Shown piece by piece: positions 27,650-35,827 of a stretch of 51,670 nucleotides of DNA. How positions within the stretch are numbered: the first letter of the stretch is position 1; each line of letters begins with the position of its first letter. Made by a program: the position numbers and the translations under genes. Below the pieces are notes generated by a model. That model was not told where the DNA came from, searched no databases, and was given only the letters and a program-made list of their open reading frames with translations. Source of the DNA: Firmicutes bacterium HGW-Firmicutes-4 (GTDB taxonomy: Bacteria > Bacillota > Clostridia > Eubacteriales > Eubacteriaceae); contig PGZR01000033.1 in assembly GCA_002841405.1 (NCBI GenBank), positions 1 through 51,670 on the forward strand. The letters are read 5' to 3'.

Positions 27650-29013
27650 AAGTCCTGGGCAGTGATCAGTTTTCGCCCTTTGTTCAGCGCGTTGTCCAAA
27701 ATCATCCCGGTATAGTGTACCGGATCCTTGGTGGTCGAAAAGGGCGGGGCATAACTCAAATCCAGATTAAAGAATTCAGCCACGGTGGCACCATAGGTAA
27801 TCAGGGTGACAAAGATGTCCAGTCTTTTGTCTACCCCGTCAAAACCGATGATCTGAACCCCCAGGAGTTTTTGGGTGGCCCGGTCAGCAATAGCTTTGAT
27901 CAACATTTCCCGACCGCCATAATAGCCCGGCTTATCGGGTTTGATATTATGCGCAACTTCGACATCGTAGCCTTGGCTGCGGGCTTCCGTTTCTGATAAA
28001 CCGGTGCTGCCGATACTGATATCAAAGATCTTAAAAATACCGGTGCTAAGATTGCCAGGGTAAATTACATCACCTCCGGTAATATTATCGCCGCAGATAC
28101 GACCGGTTTTATTAGCGGTAGAACCCAGCGGGCGGTAATGAGGTTTTTTAGTGACTGTTGACCAGGTTTCGATACAGTCGCCACAGGCATAGATATCGGT
28201 ATCAATGGTCATCATTCGTTCATCAACCCGAATGGCTCCGGTAACACCCAGCAGTAAGCCAGCTTCCCTGGCCAAAGTCACATTGGGTTTAACCCCGGTG
28301 GCCACGATGATCATTTCTCCCGGAATCAGGGTGCCATCTTCCAGAACCACACCCTGACTGGTGGCTTCAACGACATTGGCATTTTTTAGAATGGGTATTT
28401 CTCTTTTGAGGAGTTGTTTTTCAAGATATACGGACATATCCTCGTCAAGATTGGGGGTCAGCTTGCCGGCCCGTTCAACCAGGGTTACCTTGATGCCGCA
28501 TTCGATCAGATTTTCCATCACTTCAAAGCCAATAAAGCCAGTGCCCACAATCACCGCAGTTTTGGGCTGATGGTTATTCATAAAGGTTTTGATTTTCAAG
28601 GCATTTCGAACATTTCGCAGAAAAAATACATTGTCCAAGTCAATTCCCTTAATGGGGGGGGCAAAAGCCTGGGCACCGGTGCTGAGAATCAGTTTGTCGT
28701 AGGGATCTTCAAAAATAGCTCCGGTTTCCAGATTTTTTACCACGACTGTTTTACCCGGAGTGTTAATTTTCACGACCTCGTGCCGGATATGAACATCAAT
28801 ATTGTATTTAGACTTAAAAAATTCTGGAGTTCGGGGCGTCAGTTCCATTATTGATCCGACTTTTCCGCCAATAAAATAAGGAAGCCCACATCCGGAATAA
28901 GAAATATCCTGATCTTTTTCATAGATAATAATTTCGGCCGAATCATCATTTCGTCGGGCTTTGGCTGCCGCCGAGGTTCCTCCGGCAACTGCTCCTATGA
29001 CTATAATTTTCAT
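27637..29013 (-). CDS. cdr: CoA-disulfide reductase (pyridine nucleotide-disulfide oxidoreductase)
   Basis: A flavoprotein of 458 residues that reduces CoA disulfide or related persulfides with NAD(P)H. FAD motif VIGAVAGGTSAA; the single redox Cys42 is in SYSGCGLPYF, as in CoADR/Npsr enzymes rather than dithiol reductases; a second nucleotide motif is VGTGFIGFEV. The frame ends DLKKN at an A9 run, and a rhodanese domain continues in the -1 frame, so the intact gene would encode a CoADR-rhodanese fusion of about 527 residues. Relatives include NADH oxidases. Confidence 0.88.
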   Translation of the reverse strand: MKIIVIGAVAGGTSAAAKARRNDDSAEIIIYEKDQDISYSGCGLPYFIGGKVGSIMELTPRTPEFFKSKYNIDVHIRHEVVKINTPGKTVVVKNLETGAIFEDPYDKLILSTGAQAFAPPIKGIDLDNVFFLRNVRNALKIKTFMNNHQPKTAVIVGTGFIGFEVMENLIECGIKVTLVERAGKLTPNLDEDMSVYLEKQLLKREIPILKNANVVEATSQGVVLEDGTLIPGEMIIVATGVKPNVTLAREAGLLLGVTGAIRVDERMMTIDTDIYACGDCIETWSTVTKKPHYRPLGSTANKTGRICGDNITGGDVIYPGNLSTGIFKIFDISIGSTGLSETEARSQGYDVEVAHNIKPDKPGYYGGREMLIKAIADRATQKLLGVQIIGFDGVDKRLDIFVTLITYGATVAEFFNLDLSYAPPFSTTKDPVHYTGMILDNALNKGRKLITAQDLKKN

Positions 29014-29093
29014 GGTTTTCTCCTTTATTTTAAATCAGACTGTCGACAGCAGGCAGAAAGATAAAGCGCGTGCCTGAAAATAACGTTAACTAC

Positions 29094-29122
29094 ATTATAA
29101 TCAATCAATGATTCAAAAGCAA
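29094..29122 (-). promoter_or_regulatory. Promoter of the CoA-disulfide reductase gene, with possible operator
   Basis: On the minus strand TTGCTT (29117-29122), 17 bp and TATAAT (29094-29099) lie about 80 bp before the start codon. The sequence 29098-29112 is an imperfect inverted repeat AATCA-5-TGATT between the elements and is a candidate ArsR operator. The rest of the 352-bp intergenic region shows only the sufC promoter. Confidence 0.55.
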
Positions 29123-29293
29123 TGAAGATTTAGGGAATCGGGTTGCGAATCGCAGTAAGAAAACCCGGCTCAGGGGTAATTTATGGCTTTGTCGATAGCA
29201 GTGAAAATTTACCCCATGAAATCAGTTTCAATGAATACAAAAAGTGATAAAATAGTGAGGCTGAGAAAACTAGTTAATAGTTGCCGCTTTGTG

Positions 29294-29321
29294 TTTCAAT
29301 TTTAAAAAAAATTGGTATAAT
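29294..29321 (+). promoter_or_regulatory. Promoter of sufCB
   Basis: TTTCAA (29294-29299), a 16-bp spacer and TATAAT (29316-29321) lie 45 bp before the sufC start. Confidence 0.55.
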
Positions 29322-29365
29322 AAAAAGTACAGCAAAACTTTGAAAAGAACAGATGAGGAGAAAAA

Positions 29366-30094
29366 ATGTTAAGACTCGAAAATATTTCATTTGAAGTCGA
29401 AAATGAAAAAGAAATTTTGAAAGATGTTAATTTAACCATCGAAAAAGGTAAATTTATCGCCATAACCGGACCAAACGGCGGTGGGAAATCAACTCTGGCC
29501 CGAATTATTTCTGGAGTATTGAAACCCACCAAAGGTAAAATTACATTTTATGGAGAAGATATAACCGATTTGTCGATAACCGAACGAGCCCAAAGAGGGA
29601 TCAGCTTCGGCTTTCAGCAACCAGTGCGGTTTAAGGGAATCACTGTCCATGATCTGGTCAACATTGCCAAGGGTGAGGATCTATCAGTAATGGAGGCCAG
29701 CCACTATCTATCTGAGGTTGGTCTTTGTGCCAAGGATTATATCAATCGAGAGCTTAATGATGGCTTATCAGGCGGCGAAATCAAGCGGATCGAAATCGCC
29801 ACCATTATTGCCAGAAATACAAAACTGTCAATTTTTGATGAACCGGAAGCCGGCATTGATTTATGGAGCTTCAATCATCTTATTGATATTTTCATGAAAA
29901 TGCATCAGAGCAAGGAAAACTCCATCGTGATTATCTCCCATCAGGAACGGATTTTAGACGTAGCCGATGAAATCATCGCTATGGTTGATGGTGCCATTGT
30001 CAAGCGCGGCGCAAAAGAAAGCGTATTGCCGGAGCTCCTGCATTGTGAAGATCCGAAAAACTGTTTAAACTGTCATGATATATTGGAGGCATAA
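29366..30094 (+). CDS. sufC: Fe-S cluster assembly ATPase SufC (minimal SMS type)
   Basis: A soluble ABC-family ATPase that drives Fe-S cluster assembly on the SufB scaffold. 242 residues, with Walker A TGPNGGGKST, signature LSGGEIKRIEIA and Walker B LSIFDEPEAGIDLWS; the GEIKR / EPEAGID pattern separates SufC from transport ATPases. ATG after GAGGAG. Only one scaffold gene follows and there is no sufD, sufS or sufU, the layout of the minimal two-gene (SmsCB) system. Confidence 0.9.
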   Translation: MLRLENISFEVENEKEILKDVNLTIEKGKFIAITGPNGGGKSTLARIISGVLKPTKGKITFYGEDITDLSITERAQRGISFGFQQPVRFKGITVHDLVNIAKGEDLSVMEASHYLSEVGLCAKDYINRELNDGLSGGEIKRIEIATIIARNTKLSIFDEPEAGIDLWSFNHLIDIFMKMHQSKENSIVIISHQERILDVADEIIAMVDGAIVKRGAKESVLPELLHCEDPKNCLNCHDILEA

Positions 30095-30097
30095 GGA

Positions 30098-31018
30098 ATG
30101 AACGACATTGCAAAAAAATTATTAAAAGAAGTCAGTGGCTTGGATGAAATGCCAAAAGGGGCCTATAATATTCGCGAAAACAGCAAAAGTGTGGCCAGAC
30201 AGTCAAGTGAAAACATAGAGATCGTCAGCAAAGAGGACAAATCCGGCATCGATATCATTGTTAAACCCGATACAAAATCAGAAAACGTCTTTATTCCGGC
30301 GCTTGTTTCATGCAGCGGGGTTCATGATCTGGTCTATAATGATTTTTTTATTGGTGAGAATGCTGATATCACCATCATTGCCGGCTGCGGCGTCAGCACC
30401 GGGGACAGCTGTGACGGATCTGAGCATAACGGGATTCATCGTTTCTTTCTGGGAAAAAATTCAAAGGTCCGCTACGTTGAAAAACACATCGGCGAAGGAA
30501 CGGGTACCGGTAAACGGGTTATCGATCCGGTCACCGAGGTGATACAGGAAGAGGGCAGTTACATGGAAATGGAAACAACCCAGATCAAAGGGGTTGATTC
30601 GACCCGACGCTTTACCACTGCCAAACTTAAAGATGGGGCAAAGCTGGTTATCAAAGAAAAACTGATGACCCATGGTGAACAATTTGCTGAATCCAAGTTT
30701 GAAGTGGACATGGATGGGGAGGATTCCAGCGTTAACCTGATTTCCCGCTCCGTGGCCCGGGATTATTCGCGACAGACCTTTATTTCCAAAATTAACGGCA
30801 ACACCCGCTGTATGGGCCACTCCGAGTGCGATGCGATCATCATGGACCATGGCGTCGTCAGTGCGATTCCCGAAATAACGGCCAATAGTCTCGATGCCAC
30901 CCTGATTCATGAGGCGGCCATCGGAAAAATTGCCGGCGATCAGATGATTAAACTGATGACTTTGGGCTTAACCGAAGGGGAAGCTGAAGCAAAAATTATT
31001 GATGGCTTTTTAAATTAA
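30098..31018 (+). CDS. sufB: SufB/SufD-type Fe-S cluster scaffold (short, minimal SMS type)
   Basis: A scaffold partner of SufC, 306 residues, clearly shorter than classical SufB (about 470). It has the beta-helical SufBD core with the C-terminal signature GHSECDAIIMDHG and IPEITANSLDATLIHEAAIGKI. The start lies 3 bp after sufC with TAAGGA. A single short SufBD protein probably forms a homodimer in place of SufBD. Confidence 0.9.
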   Translation: MNDIAKKLLKEVSGLDEMPKGAYNIRENSKSVARQSSENIEIVSKEDKSGIDIIVKPDTKSENVFIPALVSCSGVHDLVYNDFFIGENADITIIAGCGVSTGDSCDGSEHNGIHRFFLGKNSKVRYVEKHIGEGTGTGKRVIDPVTEVIQEEGSYMEMETTQIKGVDSTRRFTTAKLKDGAKLVIKEKLMTHGEQFAESKFEVDMDGEDSSVNLISRSVARDYSRQTFISKINGNTRCMGHSECDAIIMDHGVVSAIPEITANSLDATLIHEAAIGKIAGDQMIKLMTLGLTEGEAEAKIIDGFLN

Positions 31019-31033
31019 TCGATTCCGGAACTG

Positions 31034-31069
31034 AGAACTTCTGATTGCTTTTATCAGAGGTTCTTTTTT
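31034..31069 (+). terminator. Terminator of sufCB
   Basis: AGAACTTCTGAT (31034-31045) pairs with ATCAGAGGTTCT (31053-31064), 12 bp with one G-U, followed by TTTTT. It lies 15 bp after sufB. Confidence 0.9.
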
Positions 31070-31244
31070 AGCCGATGCGGCACAATTTGAATATGAGCGC
31101 AGCAATCGGGTAAGAAGTCATGGAGTCATTGAAATTTATATCAACTACGGTTTAATCAGTGTTGTTGCCAAAAGTGACTTGAATAAGAGCTAAAAATGCC
31201 GCTGGAAAATAAACTAAATTTAGATTTTTAAGGGGAATCGCATC

Positions 31245-32843
31245 ATGAATAAAGACATGGACATCAATGCCCTTCAAGCTGAAAAAAAACGAAACCAAAG
31301 CAGTCTCAAAATGGGGCCGTGGTCTTATAATTATTTAATAAAACCATCGACTCTGGGGGTGCTTGTTTTGATTGGTTTGCTTTTAGTTGTTTTGTTTATA
31401 CCACCGGTCATCGGAATGGGTGATGACGGCAGCACCGCCGCTATTATTTCGGGCAGCAATCTTTATAATCTCGGGGATCTCAGTTCCAAAGAGGCGCTGG
31501 CTTTTTTTCAGAAAGACTGGGGTATTATGGAATATTTCAACGATACCGGTAATGCTCAGATCACAGCCCAAACGCCTTTTCTTAATACCGCAAGAAATCT
31601 GGATCGGGCCTATACCTGGGACGGGCTGTTTGATATGCGGTTTTACGGCGCTGTCATCGCATTGTTTTATCTGCTTGCAATGTACTTTTTGTTTGAAACT
31701 GTTACCTATGGCAAGCGCGCCACATGGGCTTATATCATTGTTGGCCTGGGGGTGATTATTTTCGGAGATACGGCCTATACCGCCTGGATCAATTCGTTTT
31801 ACCCCCAGGCCCTCAGTTTTTTTCTGGTGACCATTCTGGGATCATCGCTTATTCTAATGGGGCAGGAAAAGCTGAATGATTATCTCCTGATTGGCTGCTT
31901 TTTCTTAAGTGCGCTATTGCTTTGCCTTTTAAACCAGCAATATGCCCTGCTTGGTATTTTTCTGGGGATTCTGGGAATCAATCTCAAATATGTGGATAAA
32001 AAAAAGCACTTTCAACGAATTTGTGTTATTTGCGGCAGCCTGCTGCTAGTATCTTCACTGGCGGCATTTTTTATCATGCCTAATGAACTGTCAAAGCTAA
32101 GTACTTATCATAGTATGACCCGAGGGGTATTGATGACTGCCGACAACCCGGAGCAAGCCCTAGAAGAATTTTCAATCAATCCGCAGTACGCCGTTTTAAC
32201 CGGAACCTCCTATTATCAGGCGATTTCGCCGGAAACCATGGACAGCCAGGAGATGGCGGCGACTTTTTTCAGTAAGGTAAATCCCACCGGGGTGGTGATT
32301 TATTATCTGGCCAATCCCGGTCAATTATATGAAATGCTCAATCGTTCGGTGGACAGTAGTTTTAATATCCGACCAGCCTGGCTGGGTAATTACGAAATAA
32401 CCCAAGGTTATCCGCCGGGAGCTCAAACCAACTTTTTTACCCTATGGAGTTATCTCAAAGCCAACTACTTACCGGGAAATTTTGGCTTTATCATCATCTG
32501 GACAGGGGTACTTATTGGGATTTACGTCCGTTTTTTCAGAAAAGGCATCATCGAAAAAAACGAACGCAATACGCTGCGTTTTGTGGGTCTGATGACCTGG
32601 TTGTTTATCGGGCTCTGGGAACTATATGTCGCAATTATTACCTCCGGGGATACCGATACCCTGGGCCATTTATTTATTTTTTCGCTGACTTTTGATCTGA
32701 TATCATTTGTTATTCTGGGGAAATTCATCCATTGGCTTGAGAAACAATTGCGAAAGGTTGATTGGGAGGCTCGCAAACAGGCATTTTTACAGCGGAACAA
32801 GGATAAGCAAAAGAATCGGGAACAGCGAGGCTATCGACTATGA
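31245..32843 (+). CDS. Polytopic membrane protein, possible GT-C-type glycosyltransferase (WsfD-like)
   Basis: 532 residues with a short cytoplasmic N-terminus, a first transmembrane helix (about 36-57), a first outer loop containing GMGDDGS, then about nine further hydrophobic segments and a basic C-terminal tail. An acidic pair in the first outer loop is the usual catalytic mark of GT-C enzymes, and the overall shape resembles the WsfD-type membrane proteins of glycan loci; I hold this loosely. It is the first gene of the exopolysaccharide operon and overlaps the next gene by 4 bp (ATGA). Confidence 0.65.
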   Translation: MNKDMDINALQAEKKRNQSSLKMGPWSYNYLIKPSTLGVLVLIGLLLVVLFIPPVIGMGDDGSTAAIISGSNLYNLGDLSSKEALAFFQKDWGIMEYFNDTGNAQITAQTPFLNTARNLDRAYTWDGLFDMRFYGAVIALFYLLAMYFLFETVTYGKRATWAYIIVGLGVIIFGDTAYTAWINSFYPQALSFFLVTILGSSLILMGQEKLNDYLLIGCFFLSALLLCLLNQQYALLGIFLGILGINLKYVDKKKHFQRICVICGSLLLVSSLAAFFIMPNELSKLSTYHSMTRGVLMTADNPEQALEEFSINPQYAVLTGTSYYQAISPETMDSQEMAATFFSKVNPTGVVIYYLANPGQLYEMLNRSVDSSFNIRPAWLGNYEITQGYPPGAQTNFFTLWSYLKANYLPGNFGFIIIWTGVLIGIYVRFFRKGIIEKNERNTLRFVGLMTWLFIGLWELYVAIITSGDTDTLGHLFIFSLTFDLISFVILGKFIHWLEKQLRKVDWEARKQAFLQRNKDKQKNREQRGYRL

Positions 32844-34447
32844 AGCGGAGCATTTTGATCCTTATCGTGTTAACTTTAATCGTTTTGCCGATGTCGGCTA
32901 TTTATGGAGAAGAGGCTGACGCGAAAGATAACCTCACCATGACAACAAAGGAGGTATTACTGATCTATGACCAGTTGGCCGTGGACACGGTTTATCGTGA
33001 TAATCTCAGTACCGTGGAAACTCTGTTGAGTGGGCTGTCCCGGACGGCGGAAATAGTTGCCATCGATGATTACGATGCAGGGCAGATGTCCGGTTATCAA
33101 AAAGTGATCATCTTAAAAAACACCGAAAATGTTGTGAATAACCCGGGTTTTATGGCAGACTGTCAGAATTATTCCGGGGCACTGCTTTATATCGGCTTTG
33201 TTGCTCCGGGACTGTTTTCTGGTCTGGACAGTGTTCCAGTCAGCCGTCAGATGGGACGGACGGTTTCAGTGAATCTGAATGGCCTGGCTGGCAACAGCAT
33301 CTGGATTGCTGATTTACGGGTAGTTGATGAACAGGCTGGGCCTGGACAAACAGCCATCAAGGTTGGGACATCAGTCTATCCGTTTTCAAAAACCATGGAC
33401 CGGCTGACCTATGTGCCGACCTTGATTGGTGATCCGGGGTTTACTCTGGGACTGGGGCAAATCTTGAAAGACTGGTTTGGGCTGGCAGTAACGGCCCGGA
33501 TGACCCTGTTGATCCCAGATATTTATCCTTTTTCGGATTTAAATATGGTCATCGAAACCAGTAATGCTTTTTACGCTAACGGTATCCCTTTCGCCCTGGG
33601 GGTGGTTCCCATCGATGATAACATGGATTTTCCGGCTATGGCCCGGTTTTATCAGGTGCTGCGATATGTTCAGTCAAAAAATGGTACCATCATTGTCCAC
33701 CGCCCCAGTCCCATTACCGTTAGCGACGGTAATGCGATGCAATCGGAAAAAATGTATGCGGTCATCACCAAAATGGTCGAAAATGGCGTCTATCCTCTCG
33801 GGCTGGCAACTGGAGAAAGCCTGTTTTTTGATGAAGTCAGCAATGTTAATCCCTTAAATCTTTTTTCATCCGGGATTATCCTGCCAGATTCTGGGATCAC
33901 AGCGCCAGGCAGCCAAGAAACCTGGGCGCTGCATTGGGCCAGCCTGGGAATCAGTCTTGAAACGATTGCCGATACCAGCAGCCAGAATCGCAACTTTGGC
34001 GATTATCCCATTAACACCACCATTATTATGCCATTGCCGGCAAATGAAGCGGCCCTGGCAGACCAGCTGGGGATTATTAATAATAAGTGGCTTACGCTGA
34101 CAGATTATAAGCGACTCGATAATTATTGGACCATTGGCCAGAATACCATTACCAGCAGTGCTTCGGGAATTCGGGTCAACGGCCTTCCGGTTTCGCTGAG
34201 CTATGATGAAGAACCCATCGAAGCCGATTATCGCTATCAAAAACCGCCGGAATATAGTCTGGAAAAAATATTTACGGCTGGTAACACCTTTCTGCTGACG
34301 GTGGTCGGGATTATCATTTTACTTTTTATCGTTATCGTCATTTTTAGTCGCCGGGTGTATCTGAACAAGTTCAGAAAAGTAGTCAGCAATGAAGAAAAAA
34401 ATGAACCGGTCAAAAATTTACCGGATCAGGAGGACAACACCCCATGA
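32840..34447 (+). CDS. DUF2334 polysaccharide-deacetylase-like protein, membrane-anchored
   Basis: 535 residues with an N-terminal signal peptide (about 1-23, ending SAIYGEE), an outer-face region, a DUF2334 domain in the middle (about 215-400, with LIPDIYPFSDLNMVIE, IPFALGVVPIDDNMDFP and TIIVHRP), and one C-terminal transmembrane helix (about 477-500) before a charged tail. DUF2334 is related to NodB-type deacetylases, so trimming acetyl groups from the growing polymer is a reasonable inference. The order of catalytic residues is not fully conserved to my eye. ATGA overlaps with both neighbours. Confidence 0.75.
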   Translation: MKRSILILIVLTLIVLPMSAIYGEEADAKDNLTMTTKEVLLIYDQLAVDTVYRDNLSTVETLLSGLSRTAEIVAIDDYDAGQMSGYQKVIILKNTENVVNNPGFMADCQNYSGALLYIGFVAPGLFSGLDSVPVSRQMGRTVSVNLNGLAGNSIWIADLRVVDEQAGPGQTAIKVGTSVYPFSKTMDRLTYVPTLIGDPGFTLGLGQILKDWFGLAVTARMTLLIPDIYPFSDLNMVIETSNAFYANGIPFALGVVPIDDNMDFPAMARFYQVLRYVQSKNGTIIVHRPSPITVSDGNAMQSEKMYAVITKMVENGVYPLGLATGESLFFDEVSNVNPLNLFSSGIILPDSGITAPGSQETWALHWASLGISLETIADTSSQNRNFGDYPINTTIIMPLPANEAALADQLGIINNKWLTLTDYKRLDNYWTIGQNTITSSASGIRVNGLPVSLSYDEEPIEADYRYQKPPEYSLEKIFTAGNTFLLTVVGIIILLFIVIVIFSRRVYLNKFRKVVSNEEKNEPVKNLPDQEDNTP

Positions 34448-35700
34448 ATGTTTTTGATTATTTAATGCTGATCAATATCTTTTTAATCTGGAGTCTCTTA
34501 TTTGTGAACATTGTCTTGATTGTGGCCGGATATGTTTATTATCTGAAGGTGGAAAAGGAGCCGCCACCGGAAATAATTGGCGAACATCCCTTTGTTTCGA
34601 TAATGGTTCCGGCTCATAACGAAGGGGTGGTTATTGTCAAAACCGTGGCGGCACTGCTGGCCCTTGACTATCCCGGGGATCGTTACGAAATTATTGTGAT
34701 CAATGATAACTCATCCGATAACAGTGCCGAGCTGCTCAAAGAAATTCAGGATGCTAACCCCGGCCGTAACCTGACTGTCATCAATACCGATAATATTACC
34801 GGTGGTAAGGGCAAATCAAATGCCCTTAATATTGGTTATCAGCAGGCCAAAGGCGAGTTTATTGCCATCTACGATGCCGATAATACTCCGGAACACAAGG
34901 CGCTCACCTACCTGGCTGCCGAACTAAAGGCTGACGATTCGCTGGGGGCTGTGATCGGAAAATTCCGGACCCGAAATAAGGAGGTCAATCTGTTGACCCG
35001 CTTTATCAATATCGAAACCCTGTCGTTTCAGTGGATGGCTCAGGCTGGGCGGTGGCAGCTGATGAAGCTGTGCACCATTCCGGGAACAAATTTCATTCTC
35101 CGGCGGACCATTATCGAGGCCATTGGCGGATGGGATGAAAAGGCCGTGGCTGAAGATACCGAAATCAGCTTCCGGATCTATCTGATGGGCTATAAAATTA
35201 AATTCCAGCCCAAGGCCGTAACCTGGGAACAGGAACCCCAAACCCTGGGAGTCTGGTTCAGACAGCGAACCCGTTGGGTCAAGGGTAATGTTTATGTGCT
35301 GATTAAAAATATCGGCTATCTGGTTGATAAGGATGCCAGGAAAATCCGTTTTGATATTTTCTATTTCTTATCCACGTATTTTTTACTCCTGACGGCACTG
35401 GTGGTATCGGATGTTATTTTCTTTATGAATATGGCTGGACTGGTATCCACGACCATCCAGGGATTTAGCAATCTGCTCTGGTTTACTGCCTTTGTAATGT
35501 TTATTTTGGGCGTTTTTATTGCCCTGACCACCGAAAAAGGGGAGATGTCCGTCAGCAATTTTTTTATCATTGCCCTGATGTATGTCACTTATTGCCAAAT
35601 GTGGATTATTGTAACCGTATACGGGGTTTTTCAGTATTTTATAGACCGCATAAAAAAGCAGGACAGCAAATGGTACAAAACCGAGCGCTTTCAGGGCTGA
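34444..35700 (+). CDS. Processive family 2 glycosyltransferase (BcsA/PgaC-like synthase, no PilZ)
   Basis: Probable polymer synthase of 418 residues: N-terminal TM about 8-33, cytoplasmic GT-A domain with VPAHNEG (55-61), DADN (144-147), the acid in AEDTE (236-240) and QRTRW (274-278), then about three C-terminal transmembrane segments. The D,D,D,QxxRW set marks processive synthases for cellulose, poly-GlcNAc or hyaluronan. BcsA normally has a C-terminal PilZ domain for cyclic-di-GMP; this protein ends soon after the last helix and has none. The sugar used is unknown. Confidence 0.85.
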   Translation: MNVFDYLMLINIFLIWSLLFVNIVLIVAGYVYYLKVEKEPPPEIIGEHPFVSIMVPAHNEGVVIVKTVAALLALDYPGDRYEIIVINDNSSDNSAELLKEIQDANPGRNLTVINTDNITGGKGKSNALNIGYQQAKGEFIAIYDADNTPEHKALTYLAAELKADDSLGAVIGKFRTRNKEVNLLTRFINIETLSFQWMAQAGRWQLMKLCTIPGTNFILRRTIIEAIGGWDEKAVAEDTEISFRIYLMGYKIKFQPKAVTWEQEPQTLGVWFRQRTRWVKGNVYVLIKNIGYLVDKDARKIRFDIFYFLSTYFLLLTALVVSDVIFFMNMAGLVSTTIQGFSNLLWFTAFVMFILGVFIALTTEKGEMSVSNFFIIALMYVTYCQMWIIVTVYGVFQYFIDRIKKQDSKWYKTERFQG

Positions 35701-35827
35701 AAGGTTAGTTTTTTAATGCGAAATTGTCGTTAGTTTTAGGAACAATTTTTACGTTGTGTATAAAGAAATATTTATACGACTTTATATCTTTAAAAGACCT
35801 CACTAAAATGACACAAAGGAGGAGAAA

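Noticed and set aside
31035-31193. Open frame ending EIYINYGLISVVAKSDLNKS just after sufB
   Set aside because: It reads through the sufCB terminator and has no start codon or ribosome binding site. It may be a remnant of a lost gene, but cannot be supported.
35701-35827. Possible cyclic-di-GMP riboswitch before the bcsB-like gene
   Set aside because: The gap is only 127 bp, lies inside an operon, and shows only one AT-rich hairpin with none of the conserved GEMM core that I could find.
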